NCBI GenBank assembly: GCA_005223185.1
Contig: NJBN01000001.1
Coordinates: 505,365 to 569,364 of the forward strand
DNA length: 64,000 nucleotides
Direction: 5' to 3'
Source of the DNA: a candidate division LCP-89 bacterium B3_LCP
GTDB lineage: Bacteria; Electryoneota; B3-LCP
Below, piece by piece: positions 8,724-16,839 of this stretch. Below the pieces are notes generated by a model that did not search any database, was not told the origin of the DNA, and saw nothing but the letters and a program-made list of their open reading frames with translations. A program made the position numbers and the translations under genes. Within the stretch, counting starts at the first letter, position 1. Each line of letters opens with the position of its first letter.

Positions 8724-9604
8724 CTAAAGTTCTTCCCAATCTGAAGTACTAAGATAGTAAAAATCTCTGCGAGTCTTTATAGATAGATTTACCATTGTTC
8801 CGGGGAAAGCTATATCCAACAAAGTCTTTTTGATATCCTTTGAAATATCCATTTTCGCCTTCCCTGATAGTATCGTTAATGAAGCCTCATTCTTTTCTGC
8901 TACATCGCGGAGCAAATACAGACCAATGCCTCTTTCGTCTGATTTACTGGAAACTCCGTATTCTGCAGCTTTATCAACAGCGTCAATATCATTTCTTAGA
9001 TCAGGATATCTTTGACTTGTTATCATGGATTCGGGAATTCCTATTCCTGTATCCAGAATACAGAGCCTCACTATCTGCTTACTCGGAACTGAGTAGGCAC
9101 ACATATAACAGTGGTCTGTCTGTCCATGTTCAAAGGAGTTTTCAATAACTTCACGAATTGCGAAATGCACTGCCTTATGAAAGTTCTCAACCCCTCGGAG
9201 TTTCTCCGTTAAAATTTGGGTTACTTGCCCAGCCAGAGGATAACTCGGTTCAGCAAGTCTGGTCACAGGAAAAGATAAAAACCACTTTGGCAATTTATGT
9301 GAAACTTCTGGATTCAAGTATTTCTCAATCCCCAGACCAAGAAACTGATTTTTAGCATTACTGTGCAGTTTAGGTGGAATTATTTCGCATATCTTACCTC
9401 TCTCAGCAAGTCCATCCCATAAAGCCGCGAACCAACAGGCAGTAAAGGGACTAATCCACCAGACCTTCGAAGCATCTATTACAATTTTTTTCTCAGTGCA
9501 CTTTAAGCTTCTACGAAGATTCTTGTTAGAACAGGAGCTCGTGAAATCTTTAAGTCTGCTGGCAGAACGATATGTCCGGGACTTAAGAAGTACTTATCCT
9601 TCAT
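8724..9604 (-). pseudogene. STAS-HATPase (GHKL) regulator, disrupted by a frameshift near 9505
   Basis: The C-terminal part (TTG at 9317 down to 8724) is a histidine-kinase-like ATPase: N-box EVIENSFEHG, G1 box DTGIGIP, G2 box RGIGLYLL. The same frame continues upstream of 9317 with STAS-like sequence (KIVIDASKVWWISPFTACW) but has no ATG, GTG or TTG before its TAA at 9596-9594. In the neighbouring frame an ATG at 9604-9602 overlaps the sucC stop as ATGA and reads MKDKYFLSPGHIVLPADLK...FVEA before a TAA at 9505-9503. Joining the two at that TAA restores a continuous STAS-HATPase of about 293 residues; ATG to stop is 881 nt, one short of a multiple of three. Either a real mutation or an assembly error. 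No sensor or His-phosphorylation domain is seen, so it resembles SpoIIAB/RsbW-type kinases fused to STAS. Confidence 0.75.
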
Positions 9605-10806
9605 TGCACTGCCACAGTTACCTTCTTCGCCGCATCCTGGAAATCGGAAGCTACCAGGAAGTTCAAACCTGACGCTTTGAGGATTTCCCCGGCTTCCTTG
9701 TGATTGGTGCCTGCCAGACGAATTATTACCGGAACCTTCAAACCACCTAATGCTTCTACCGCTTCCACAACGCCTTCAGCCACACGGTCACAACGGACAA
9801 TGCCGCCGAATATATTTATCAGGATTGCTTTGACGTTGGGATCCGTGAGGATGATGCGGAATCCGTTTCTTACAGTTTCGGCTGAAGCAGCGCCGCCCAC
9901 ATCTAAAAAGTTTGCCGGTTCGCCACCGGCTAACTTGATCAAGTCCATAGTAGCCATTGCCAGACCGGCTCCGTTGACCATACAACCCACGTTTCCGTCA
10001 AGTTTGATGTAGTTCAGGTTGTACTTGGATGCCTCGATCTCGGCTGGTTCTTCCTCTTCCAGATCCCGGTATTCCATTATGTCCGCATGTCTGAAGAGGG
10101 CATTATCGTCGAAATTGATTTTGGCGTCCAGGGCAATGACGTCGCCCTCTTTGGTGATCACCAAGGGATTGATTTCAGCTAAGGAAGCGTCAGTATCACG
10201 ATACGCCTGGTAAAGTTTCAGGAAAAACTTGACTGCGCTTTTCTGCTGCTGACCTGCTAATCCTAAGGCGAATGCCAGTTGGGATGCCTGGAATGGACGC
10301 AGTCCGGTTCCAGGATCAATGCGTACCTTGACGATTTTTTCGGGCGTTTCAGCCGCGACTTTCTCGATTTCAACGCCGCCTTCTGTAGAGACCATGAAAA
10401 CGTCCATGGCGCATTCTCTATCCAGAACGATACCAGCATAAAATTCTCGATCTATATTGCAGCCTTTTTCGATCAGAATACGCCGAACACGCCTTCCCTG
10501 CTCGCCTGTTTGGTGTGTGATCAAAAGGTTGCCAAAAATATTCCTGGTGAACTCGCGTACCTCGGTTTCATCCCTGGCAATTTTTACCCCGCCTTCCATA
10601 ATCAGCTGGGTTGTATCATCGGGATTGTAGAGGTTACCTTTGCCGCGCCCACCTGCATGGATTTGGGATTTAACCGCGCAAACACCTCCTCCGAGACCTT
10701 TGTAAGCCTGAACAGCTTCGTCATCGGAAAACGCTACTCTTCCCTCAGGAACGGGTACACCATACTTTCGTAAAACCTGCTTTCCCTGGTATTCGTGAAT
10801 TTTCAT
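9601..10806 (-). CDS. sucC: Succinyl-CoA synthetase (ADP-forming), beta subunit
   Basis: 401 residues, slightly longer than the E. coli protein (388). The N-terminal ATP-grasp signature KIHEYQGKQVLRKYGVPVP, the metal and nucleotide-binding SLAEINPLVI, and the C-terminal GNVGCMVNGAGLAMATMD and FLDVGGAAS motifs are intact. It forms the heterotetramer with SucD and holds the nucleotide site. It is first of the suc genes, 48 bp after arcC. Its TGA is shared with the ATG of the STAS-HATPase gene. Confidence 0.97.
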   Translation of the reverse strand: MKIHEYQGKQVLRKYGVPVPEGRVAFSDDEAVQAYKGLGGGVCAVKSQIHAGGRGKGNLYNPDDTTQLIMEGGVKIARDETEVREFTRNIFGNLLITHQTGEQGRRVRRILIEKGCNIDREFYAGIVLDRECAMDVFMVSTEGGVEIEKVAAETPEKIVKVRIDPGTGLRPFQASQLAFALGLAGQQQKSAVKFFLKLYQAYRDTDASLAEINPLVITKEGDVIALDAKINFDDNALFRHADIMEYRDLEEEEPAEIEASKYNLNYIKLDGNVGCMVNGAGLAMATMDLIKLAGGEPANFLDVGGAASAETVRNGFRIILTDPNVKAILINIFGGIVRCDRVAEGVVEAVEALGGLKVPVIIRLAGTNHKEAGEILKASGLNFLVASDFQDAAKKVTVAVQ

Positions 10807-10854
10807 GGTATTTTAGTTATTGTTTTATTGAAATCAAAAATTACTTACTTAGTG

Positions 10855-11799
10855 CTAATCCTTGTATATCCAAGTGCCTGATTCTTCATAGACTGCGCTC
10901 AAGACGTTCTCGACAGAAGAGACCAGGGCGCGCTTGCCTCCAGCTTCTAGGAACTGTATAGAGGCTTCGATCTTCGGTCCCATATTGCCCGGCGGGAAAT
11001 GTCCTTCTTCCAGATATTTTCTTGCTTCTGAAATGTTCAACCTGTCAAGTGCTACCTGTTCAGGAGTTCCGAAGTTCAGACAGACTTTATCCACCTCGGT
11101 AAGCATGAACAGTTCATCAGCACCGACGTCATTCGCCAGAACGGCAGCAGCTCGATCTTTATCTATTACCGCGTCTATTCCTTCCTGGAAGTTATTCTTC
11201 ATGACAAAAACGGGTATGCCTCCTCCGCCGGCAGCAACTACCACGTAACCTTCTTTCAGAAGAAGGCGGATGACGTCTTTGTTCAGAATACTCAGAGGAA
11301 TAGGTGATCCCACTACCCTTCGGAAGCCTCTTCCCTTATCCTCTTTGATTATCCAGTTATGTTCTCTGGCTAACTCTTCAGCAACTTCCTTTGAAAACGC
11401 TCTGCCTATGTATTTCGTTGGATTGGATAGTTCAGGATCATCTCGATCCACAACAACCTGAGTTACCAGGGTGGCAACCGGCTTCTCTATGTCCCTCCAC
11501 TTCAATCCATTTTGGAGGGATTGTTCTATCATGTAACCGATACCGCCCTGTGTGTCGGCTACCAAAACGCCCAATGGCCTGGGAAAGGAAATATCGAGCG
11601 AATGTTCCATACGGAGCAGCGCTTCACCGACTTGTGGACCGTTACCATGCGTGATGACAATCTCATATCCTTTGTGGATAAGCTCGATGATACCAGCCAT
11701 GGACTTACGCGTTTGCGTGAACTGTTTTGCAATGGTATTATCACCGGTCGGGGACGAAATGGCATTTCCCCCTAAAGCCACGATAGCCGTGTTGTTCAT
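10855..11799 (-). CDS. arcC: Carbamate kinase
   Basis: 314 residues, standard length. It makes ATP from carbamoyl phosphate plus ADP. Amino acid kinase-fold motifs: ALGGNAIS (8-15), ITHGNGPQVGEALLRME, VVAAGGGGIPV, and the nucleotide-site segment IDKDRAAAVLANDVGADEL. It starts one base after the stop of the COG2403 gene. No arginine deiminase or ornithine carbamoyltransferase is nearby, so the source of carbamoyl phosphate is unknown. Pairing of this kinase with cDPG-synthetase-like GTPases suggests a conserved functional link. Confidence 0.95.
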   Translation of the reverse strand: MNNTAIVALGGNAISSPTGDNTIAKQFTQTRKSMAGIIELIHKGYEIVITHGNGPQVGEALLRMEHSLDISFPRPLGVLVADTQGGIGYMIEQSLQNGLKWRDIEKPVATLVTQVVVDRDDPELSNPTKYIGRAFSKEVAEELAREHNWIIKEDKGRGFRRVVGSPIPLSILNKDVIRLLLKEGYVVVAAGGGGIPVFVMKNNFQEGIDAVIDKDRAAAVLANDVGADELFMLTEVDKVCLNFGTPEQVALDRLNISEARKYLEEGHFPPGNMGPKIEASIQFLEAGGKRALVSSVENVLSAVYEESGTWIYKD

Positions 11800-11800
11800 A

Positions 11801-13123
11801 TCATCTATCCGCCAGGAAGCGCTTTAGCACATCTTCCAAGTTAGGATGACCGATTTCCTGCAGATCGTAAGTTACCCTCACTGAGGGTTTATCGATTCTC
11901 ATGATGCGGCGAAGATCAATGGGAGTACCGATGATGACGACTTCGCAGTCTGTGGCGGCGATGGTTGCCTCTAAATCTCTGATCTGCTGTTCACCGTATC
12001 CCATCGCTGGAAGTAAGGGACCGATGTCAGGATATTTAGTAAAGGTATCAGTGATAGTTCCAACAGTCCAGGGACGAGGATCGACCACTTCCGTAGCGCC
12101 GAATTTTTCTGCCGCAACGATTCCGGCGCCATAAGCCATTTCTCCGTGGGTCAGCGTCGGACCATCCTCAATCACAAGAGCTTTCTTGCCCAGTATCAGT
12201 GCGGGGTCTTCAACTGCAATGGGGCTGGCTGCTTCTATAATAACGGCTTTAGGATTATTATCTCTGATAGATATACGCAGATCAGTAACGTCATCCGGAT
12301 CGGCTGAATCCAACTTATTGATTACGATCACGTCAGACATCAACAAGTTGGTTTCACCAGGATGATAAGCTACTTCGTGTCCTGGTCTTAAAGGATCAGC
12401 TACCGTGATATGCAGATCGGGTTTGTAGAATGGTAGATCGTTGTTGCCGCCATCCCATAGGATGATATCCGCCTCTTCCTCAGCCTGACGCAAGATAGCT
12501 TCGTAATCAACGCCGGCATATATTACGTTGCCGCGCACGATGTGCGGCTCGTATTCTTCCATTTCTTCAATGGTGCAGTCATAACGTTTCAGATCATCCA
12601 CTGAGGCAAAGCGCTGTACCCGCTGGGCGACCAGATCGCCATAAGGCATGGGGTGGCGTACAGCCGCGACTTTTAAACCCCCTGCCTGTAGGATTTCGCT
12701 TACTCTGCGTGTGGTCTGGCTTTTTCCGCAGCCGGTACGAACCGCACACACAGCCACAACCGGCTTGGTTGATTTTACCATGGTAGCCTCACCGCCAAGC
12801 ATAACGAAGTTGGCGCCGCTGGCGATCACGTGGGAAGCTACGTGCATGACATATTCATGTGGAACGTCTGAATAGGAGAAAACCACATCATCAACTTTGT
12901 GATCTTTAATTAAGCTGGGTAGATCTTCTTCAGCGTGTATGGGAATACCACCTGAGTATAATTTACCCGCTAATTCCGCGGGGTATTTTCTCCCTTCTAT
13001 ATCTGGAATTTGAGTGGCAGTGAAGGCGACAACCTCAAAATCTTCGTTATCGCGATAGACGAGATTAAAATTATGAAAATCCCGACCTGCAGCACCCATG
13101 ATAATTATTCGTCTTCTAGTCAT
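11801..13123 (-). CDS. COG2403 predicted GTPase, cyclic 2,3-diphosphoglycerate synthetase-like
   Basis: 440 residues. An N-terminal Rossmann-like domain (IIIMGAAGRDFHNFN, 6-20) is followed by a P-loop TGCGKSQTTRR (130-140), a DGGNNDLPF segment and VINKLDSAD (GTPase NKxD-like specificity motif). This is the COG2403 family, often labelled cyclic 2,3-diphosphoglycerate synthetase after the Methanothermus enzyme. The biochemical role of the bacterial members is not established, so I call it by family only. It is first in the 15-gene block and is separated by one base from arcC. The 5' side has a 285-bp gap holding the terminator of the upstream operon, so a promoter here is likely but I could not identify it. 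Confidence 0.8.
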   Translation of the reverse strand: MTRRRIIIMGAAGRDFHNFNLVYRDNEDFEVVAFTATQIPDIEGRKYPAELAGKLYSGGIPIHAEEDLPSLIKDHKVDDVVFSYSDVPHEYVMHVASHVIASGANFVMLGGEATMVKSTKPVVAVCAVRTGCGKSQTTRRVSEILQAGGLKVAAVRHPMPYGDLVAQRVQRFASVDDLKRYDCTIEEMEEYEPHIVRGNVIYAGVDYEAILRQAEEEADIILWDGGNNDLPFYKPDLHITVADPLRPGHEVAYHPGETNLLMSDVIVINKLDSADPDDVTDLRISIRDNNPKAVIIEAASPIAVEDPALILGKKALVIEDGPTLTHGEMAYGAGIVAAEKFGATEVVDPRPWTVGTITDTFTKYPDIGPLLPAMGYGEQQIRDLEATIAATDCEVVIIGTPIDLRRIMRIDKPSVRVTYDLQEIGHPNLEDVLKRFLADR

Positions 13124-13249
13124 ATTTTCCTCTAGAGATGTTTTTGTGTGGTGTTCTTGCTTTTATTCTTCGATTAGTCTCTTTTGTACCGTCATAATGA
13201 GCGTTTAGTTCTACTTTATACGCTTATTTTAATACAGCGAAACCGAAAT

Positions 13250-13288
13250 TAAAAAAAGGAACCACCCGGGGCCTCTGGGGGGCTCCTT
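13250..13288 (-). terminator. Rho-independent terminator after the lipid A/lamin-tail operon
   Basis: On the minus strand an imperfect GC-rich hairpin pairs TCCTT, GG and GGG blocks (13258-13288) around a short loop and is followed by seven T residues (13251-13257). It lies 120 bp past the stop of the lamin-tail gene and separates that operon from the COG2403 gene. Confidence 0.75.
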
Positions 13289-13408
13289 GTTACTTCAAGA
13301 ATAACAATGATTTATTGTGTGAAATTTCCCAAATAAAATCTCACCAATAAATGTAATAAAAATAGTAAGTCATGTCAACAGCTTTTTGTTTATTTTTTTC
13401 GGATTTAA

Positions 13409-15100
13409 TCATAATCGCCCCGCGATGATCAAAGTTTTCTTCATAGCGTCAATTCTTCCACCGCTGTCATCTCTGAAGTCAGCGAATAAAATGTAAATGC
13501 CCGGTGGCAGTTGCCGATTATCTGAATCCCTGCCGTCCCAGAATAGCGTTTGGAAGCTCAGGTTAGTCTCACCGATAACTCTTAACCGTCGTCCACGCAG
13601 ATCATAGACCATAATAGTCGATGATGATGCCTCTGGTGGTAAGGAGACGTCTATCTGAAGCTGTCCGTGCTGGTCAGGATAGAAGGGATCAGGATTAAAT
13701 ACCAATCCTGCTTCAGATAAAGAAGAAGCGGGCGATTGTATGCTGTTTTCAAAGCCGGGACTACCACCGGCGGGATCTGCAGAGATCTGCCAATTGGCGG
13801 GATCGTTCGATGCTCTCCCCGCATCCACCCGCTCCAGAGAAATGCCGGAGAGGATTTCCCAATCTGAATAGGTCACGGCATCTTGAAGCGCGGAAGCTCC
13901 ATCAAATAGGGTTGGAGTATCACCATCATCATTCAGTACGGGCCAGGAACTGCCCAGCAACACAGTCATATGTCCTGGTGGAAGATTCCAATCGAAGATA
14001 CTGGAATCTTTAGCGATAATGACGAAATCGCTCGGAAAGATGGCATGACTGGAATCCAGTAGAACGGCTTTATCAGTAGTGTCTTCATCTGAAAAAGAGA
14101 AGCCGACCAGATTCACATCGCTCTGCCCTGGATTGAACAGCTCCACCCATTCGCAGCCGTTTCCTCCCGTCTTGGGGAAGATTTCGTTAATAATCAGCGC
14201 TTTGGTAGGATAACCTCCTATAAAATCCACGTATGAACTGTCGTTATCAGAATTATCATCTTCGTTGATGTGCCAGGCGAAGGCGCGGTGCGGACCGGCT
14301 GGCATCTCTCCCGGAATAAAGGTGATCGCCGCCGAATCCCCCGCCGAAATGTAGCCGATATCCACGCTTCCCATCAGCGAATCTATTAGTGAACTGTGCC
14401 AGTTTCCCAGGGCAAAAATCACCTCTCCACCATTGATAGAAAATAGTCCCTGGTTGATTAACAGAGCTGAAAATTCAGCAGACGTCAAATGGGGTAGGGG
14501 AGATGGACTGATTTGCAGATCATACAAGCCTAAATCATTATCGAGGGGAAGAAGGCTGTTGGGAGCTCCCGGCGTTCCCAAATAGCTCAGACAGTTAGAC
14601 CAGTTGCCCTGCGAATCACCTTCGTTCAGGCGGATTTTCTCTTCTGAATAACCGTCATCATTATCTGATAGATATGAGATGGAAGCTATTGTCTGCCCTA
14701 TGGGATTTATGAGAATTACCGTATCCGGTGGATCGTTGCGAAGACCGTATGCTCCTAAGGAATTATCATTTACCGTTAATACGAGTGCATCGGGAGGGAT
14801 GAGCGTATCGTAGATTGCCGAATTTCCCCAGTATCCGGCATCCAGTATGAGGGCATAGCTCTCGGGTGGCAATAGCAGACCGTTTCCACAGTCAACCAGG
14901 GAATCCTGTTCCCCCTGGTCACCTATTTGATAACCGGTGAGGTCCACCCAGGCGACAAGCGATGTATTAAAGATTTCGATGAATTCCTCATAATGTTCTG
15001 CTTCGGGTGCATCGAACATTATCTCAGATAGGATCACATCCGCCGTGGCAACGGGATGGATTAGTATAATAGTAAGAAGAATAATAACAGTTGATTTCAC
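13409..15100 (-). CDS. Secreted lamin-tail-domain surface protein with C-terminal sorting/FlgD-like domain
   Basis: 563 residues, starting with GTG 15100-15098. A signal peptide (MKSTVIILLTIILIHPVATA) leads into a first lamin-tail domain (ILSEIMFDAPEAEHYEEFIE, about 23-42), a central CARDB-like Ig segment (about 190-290), and a second lamin-tail domain (ALIINEIFPKTGGNGCEWVE). The C-terminus has the FNPDPFYPD...MVYDLRGRRLR...LPPGIYILFA pattern of FlgD/type IX-like sorting domains. It is exported and probably surface-attached. The GTGA overlap with the lpxK stop places it in the lipid A operon, an odd partner. Function unknown; two lamin-tail domains suggest a structural or nuclease-associated adhesive role. 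Confidence 0.8.
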   Translation of the reverse strand: MKSTVIILLTIILIHPVATADVILSEIMFDAPEAEHYEEFIEIFNTSLVAWVDLTGYQIGDQGEQDSLVDCGNGLLLPPESYALILDAGYWGNSAIYDTLIPPDALVLTVNDNSLGAYGLRNDPPDTVILINPIGQTIASISYLSDNDDGYSEEKIRLNEGDSQGNWSNCLSYLGTPGAPNSLLPLDNDLGLYDLQISPSPLPHLTSAEFSALLINQGLFSINGGEVIFALGNWHSSLIDSLMGSVDIGYISAGDSAAITFIPGEMPAGPHRAFAWHINEDDNSDNDSSYVDFIGGYPTKALIINEIFPKTGGNGCEWVELFNPGQSDVNLVGFSFSDEDTTDKAVLLDSSHAIFPSDFVIIAKDSSIFDWNLPPGHMTVLLGSSWPVLNDDGDTPTLFDGASALQDAVTYSDWEILSGISLERVDAGRASNDPANWQISADPAGGSPGFENSIQSPASSLSEAGLVFNPDPFYPDQHGQLQIDVSLPPEASSSTIMVYDLRGRRLRVIGETNLSFQTLFWDGRDSDNRQLPPGIYILFADFRDDSGGRIDAMKKTLIIAGRL

Positions 15101-16167
15101 GAATTAACCTTTGAAATGTCAAGCAGTTTCTGCTGGAGATAATCGAATCCTTCAAGCCACTCTATGTCAATCTCTATCACCAGTACGGGCAGCGCCTGGA
15201 AGAGAGGTCCTAATTTTACGGCATCTTTTTCTGTGGTTACCAGGTAGTCCGCCTGGGCTCTATTTAAAACCGTGGCTAACTTCTCTACATCAGAGGGTTT
15301 GTAGTTATGATGATCGGAGAAATGGATGATTGTTAGAACATCGATACCCAAGCCTTCCAGCATACTCTGAAAGCCCTGCGGCTTGGCGATGCCGCAGAAA
15401 CCGATCATCCCACTACCGGAAATTTCCTCACTTGAAACTTCTTCACCGGTTCTGAACAGATAGCTTCTATGAAAGCAGGGACGGCAAGTTGCTACTGACT
15501 CCTGACCAAAGCGCTCGATGCAGTTATTTAGTAAGGTGGAATTCTCTTTGTCCTCAGGCTGGAAATTGGTGAGAACGATCAAGTGGGCGCGTTCTAAAGC
15601 AGGGGAGTATTCTCTGAGCGTGCCTGCTGGTAGTAACTTCTCATTCCAGATGGGATAGCGGCTGTCGATCAGCACAATATCAAGGTCACGGTAAATGCGC
15701 CTGTGTTGAAAAGCGTCATCCAACAGGAGGAGGGATATATCGAATGATTCGGTAAGGCGTCTTCCTCCGCTGACTCTGTCAGCATCGACTGCCACCGGTA
15801 TTCCTGGTAACCTGCGGGCATAAATCTGGCATTCATCGCCTGATTCGGTGGCATCGCATAAAACGTCTTCACCCCCGCTGACCAAGGTGTATTCTTTTGT
15901 CTTCCTCCCGTATCCGCGCGAGAGAATAGCTGGTTTCTGGTTGAAGGGAGATCCTTTAAGGAGCTGTGCTATCTTTAAGGTTACTGGTGTTTTTCCCGTT
16001 CCACCCACGGATAAATTGCCAATCGAAATAACAGGGACGTTCAATCTTTCAGTACGAAATAATCCCCGTTCGTAGGCGGCATTCCTAAACCTGACTGCAA
16101 TACCGTAAAGCCAACTGAAGGGGATTAAAAGGGGACTTATCTTATTCCAGAACAATTCAAGCTTCAT
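15097..16167 (-). CDS. lpxK: Tetraacyldisaccharide 4'-kinase
   Basis: About 356 residues from ATG 16167-16165; an in-frame GTG three codons earlier is the alternative start. The N-terminal membrane-associated helix (SPLLIPFSWLYGIAVRFRNAAY) precedes VISIGNLSVGGTGKTPV with the Walker A GGTGKT. LLLDDAFQHR and the DIVLIDS segment are also family hallmarks. It phosphorylates the 4' position of the lipid A disaccharide at the inner membrane. It overlaps the upstream acyltransferase gene by 11 bp and the lamin-tail gene by 4 bp. Confidence 0.95.
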   Translation of the reverse strand: MKLELFWNKISPLLIPFSWLYGIAVRFRNAAYERGLFRTERLNVPVISIGNLSVGGTGKTPVTLKIAQLLKGSPFNQKPAILSRGYGRKTKEYTLVSGGEDVLCDATESGDECQIYARRLPGIPVAVDADRVSGGRRLTESFDISLLLLDDAFQHRRIYRDLDIVLIDSRYPIWNEKLLPAGTLREYSPALERAHLIVLTNFQPEDKENSTLLNNCIERFGQESVATCRPCFHRSYLFRTGEEVSSEEISGSGMIGFCGIAKPQGFQSMLEGLGIDVLTIIHFSDHHNYKPSDVEKLATVLNRAQADYLVTTEKDAVKLGPLFQALPVLVIEIDIEWLEGFDYLQQKLLDISKVNS

Positions 16168-16831
16168 CGTCTGCACGTCCGAAATATTCTTCAGCTTCGT
16201 TCACCTGATCGTTCATTATGGATTGGAGTTTTTTACACCAGAGGTCAAGTTCATCACCTTTTAATTCATCGGGTATCAATATGGGATCGTGATAGATGAA
16301 TACGCATCGCGAGAAAGGTTTGGGGAGAACGAAACGATCCCAGCTATTAAACCGCCAGCATTTTTCAGCCGCAAAGGTTATTGGTATCAAGGGCACTCCG
16401 GACTTTTGTGCCAGAAAGAGAGTTCCCTTCTTAAACTGTCTGCGTGGTCCTGTGGGACCGTCTGGCAGCATAGCAGCAGCCCCGCCGTTTTTTAAATGGG
16501 AAAGCATCTGAAAAAGCGCTTCCCTGCCGCCTCGCGAGGATGAACCTCTTATCGCTCTCCATCCCAGTTTCCCGGCAATCCGGGCGATCATCTCTCCATC
16601 CTCATGCTGGCTGATCATAGCAACTACACCCTGATTACGGTGGAGGAAAACCGTCAGGAACATCCTCCCATGCCAAAAGCATAGAATGAAAGGATCCTTT
16701 GCTTCTGATAATCTCCGGACCGGATCGGGATTGATCTTTTGAATGCGCAGAGTAAACCCGACTAAGCGGATTAACCAGGGTCCAAGCAGGATAGCTAAAC
16801 GATATATGATCTTTTTTGACGTTCCAGACAT
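16157..16831 (-). CDS. DUF374/lysophospholipid acyltransferase-family protein
   Basis: 224 residues. The family block FILCFWHGRMFLTVFLHRN contains the acyltransferase His. It is followed by VAMISQHEDGEMIARIAGK, GSSSRGGREAL and AMLPDGPTGPRRQFKKG, matching DUF374 and the LpxL-like superfamily. A hydrophobic N-terminal helix (LAILLGPWLIRLVGFTL) implies inner-membrane attachment. Sitting between lpxB and lpxK, it probably acylates lipid A or a precursor; the exact step is inference. It starts 8 bp after the lpxB stop and overlaps lpxK. Confidence 0.82.
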   Translation of the reverse strand: MSGTSKKIIYRLAILLGPWLIRLVGFTLRIQKINPDPVRRLSEAKDPFILCFWHGRMFLTVFLHRNQGVVAMISQHEDGEMIARIAGKLGWRAIRGSSSRGGREALFQMLSHLKNGGAAAMLPDGPTGPRRQFKKGTLFLAQKSGVPLIPITFAAEKCWRFNSWDRFVLPKPFSRCVFIYHDPILIPDELKGDELDLWCKKLQSIMNDQVNEAEEYFGRADDEA

Positions 16832-16839
16832 GGAGTTGA

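Noticed and set aside
9503-9509. Programmed -1 frameshift as the explanation for the split STAS-HATPase
   Set aside because: No slippery heptamer at the junction and no pseudoknot seen; the A-run at about 9484-9490 lies after the stop and cannot restore the frame.
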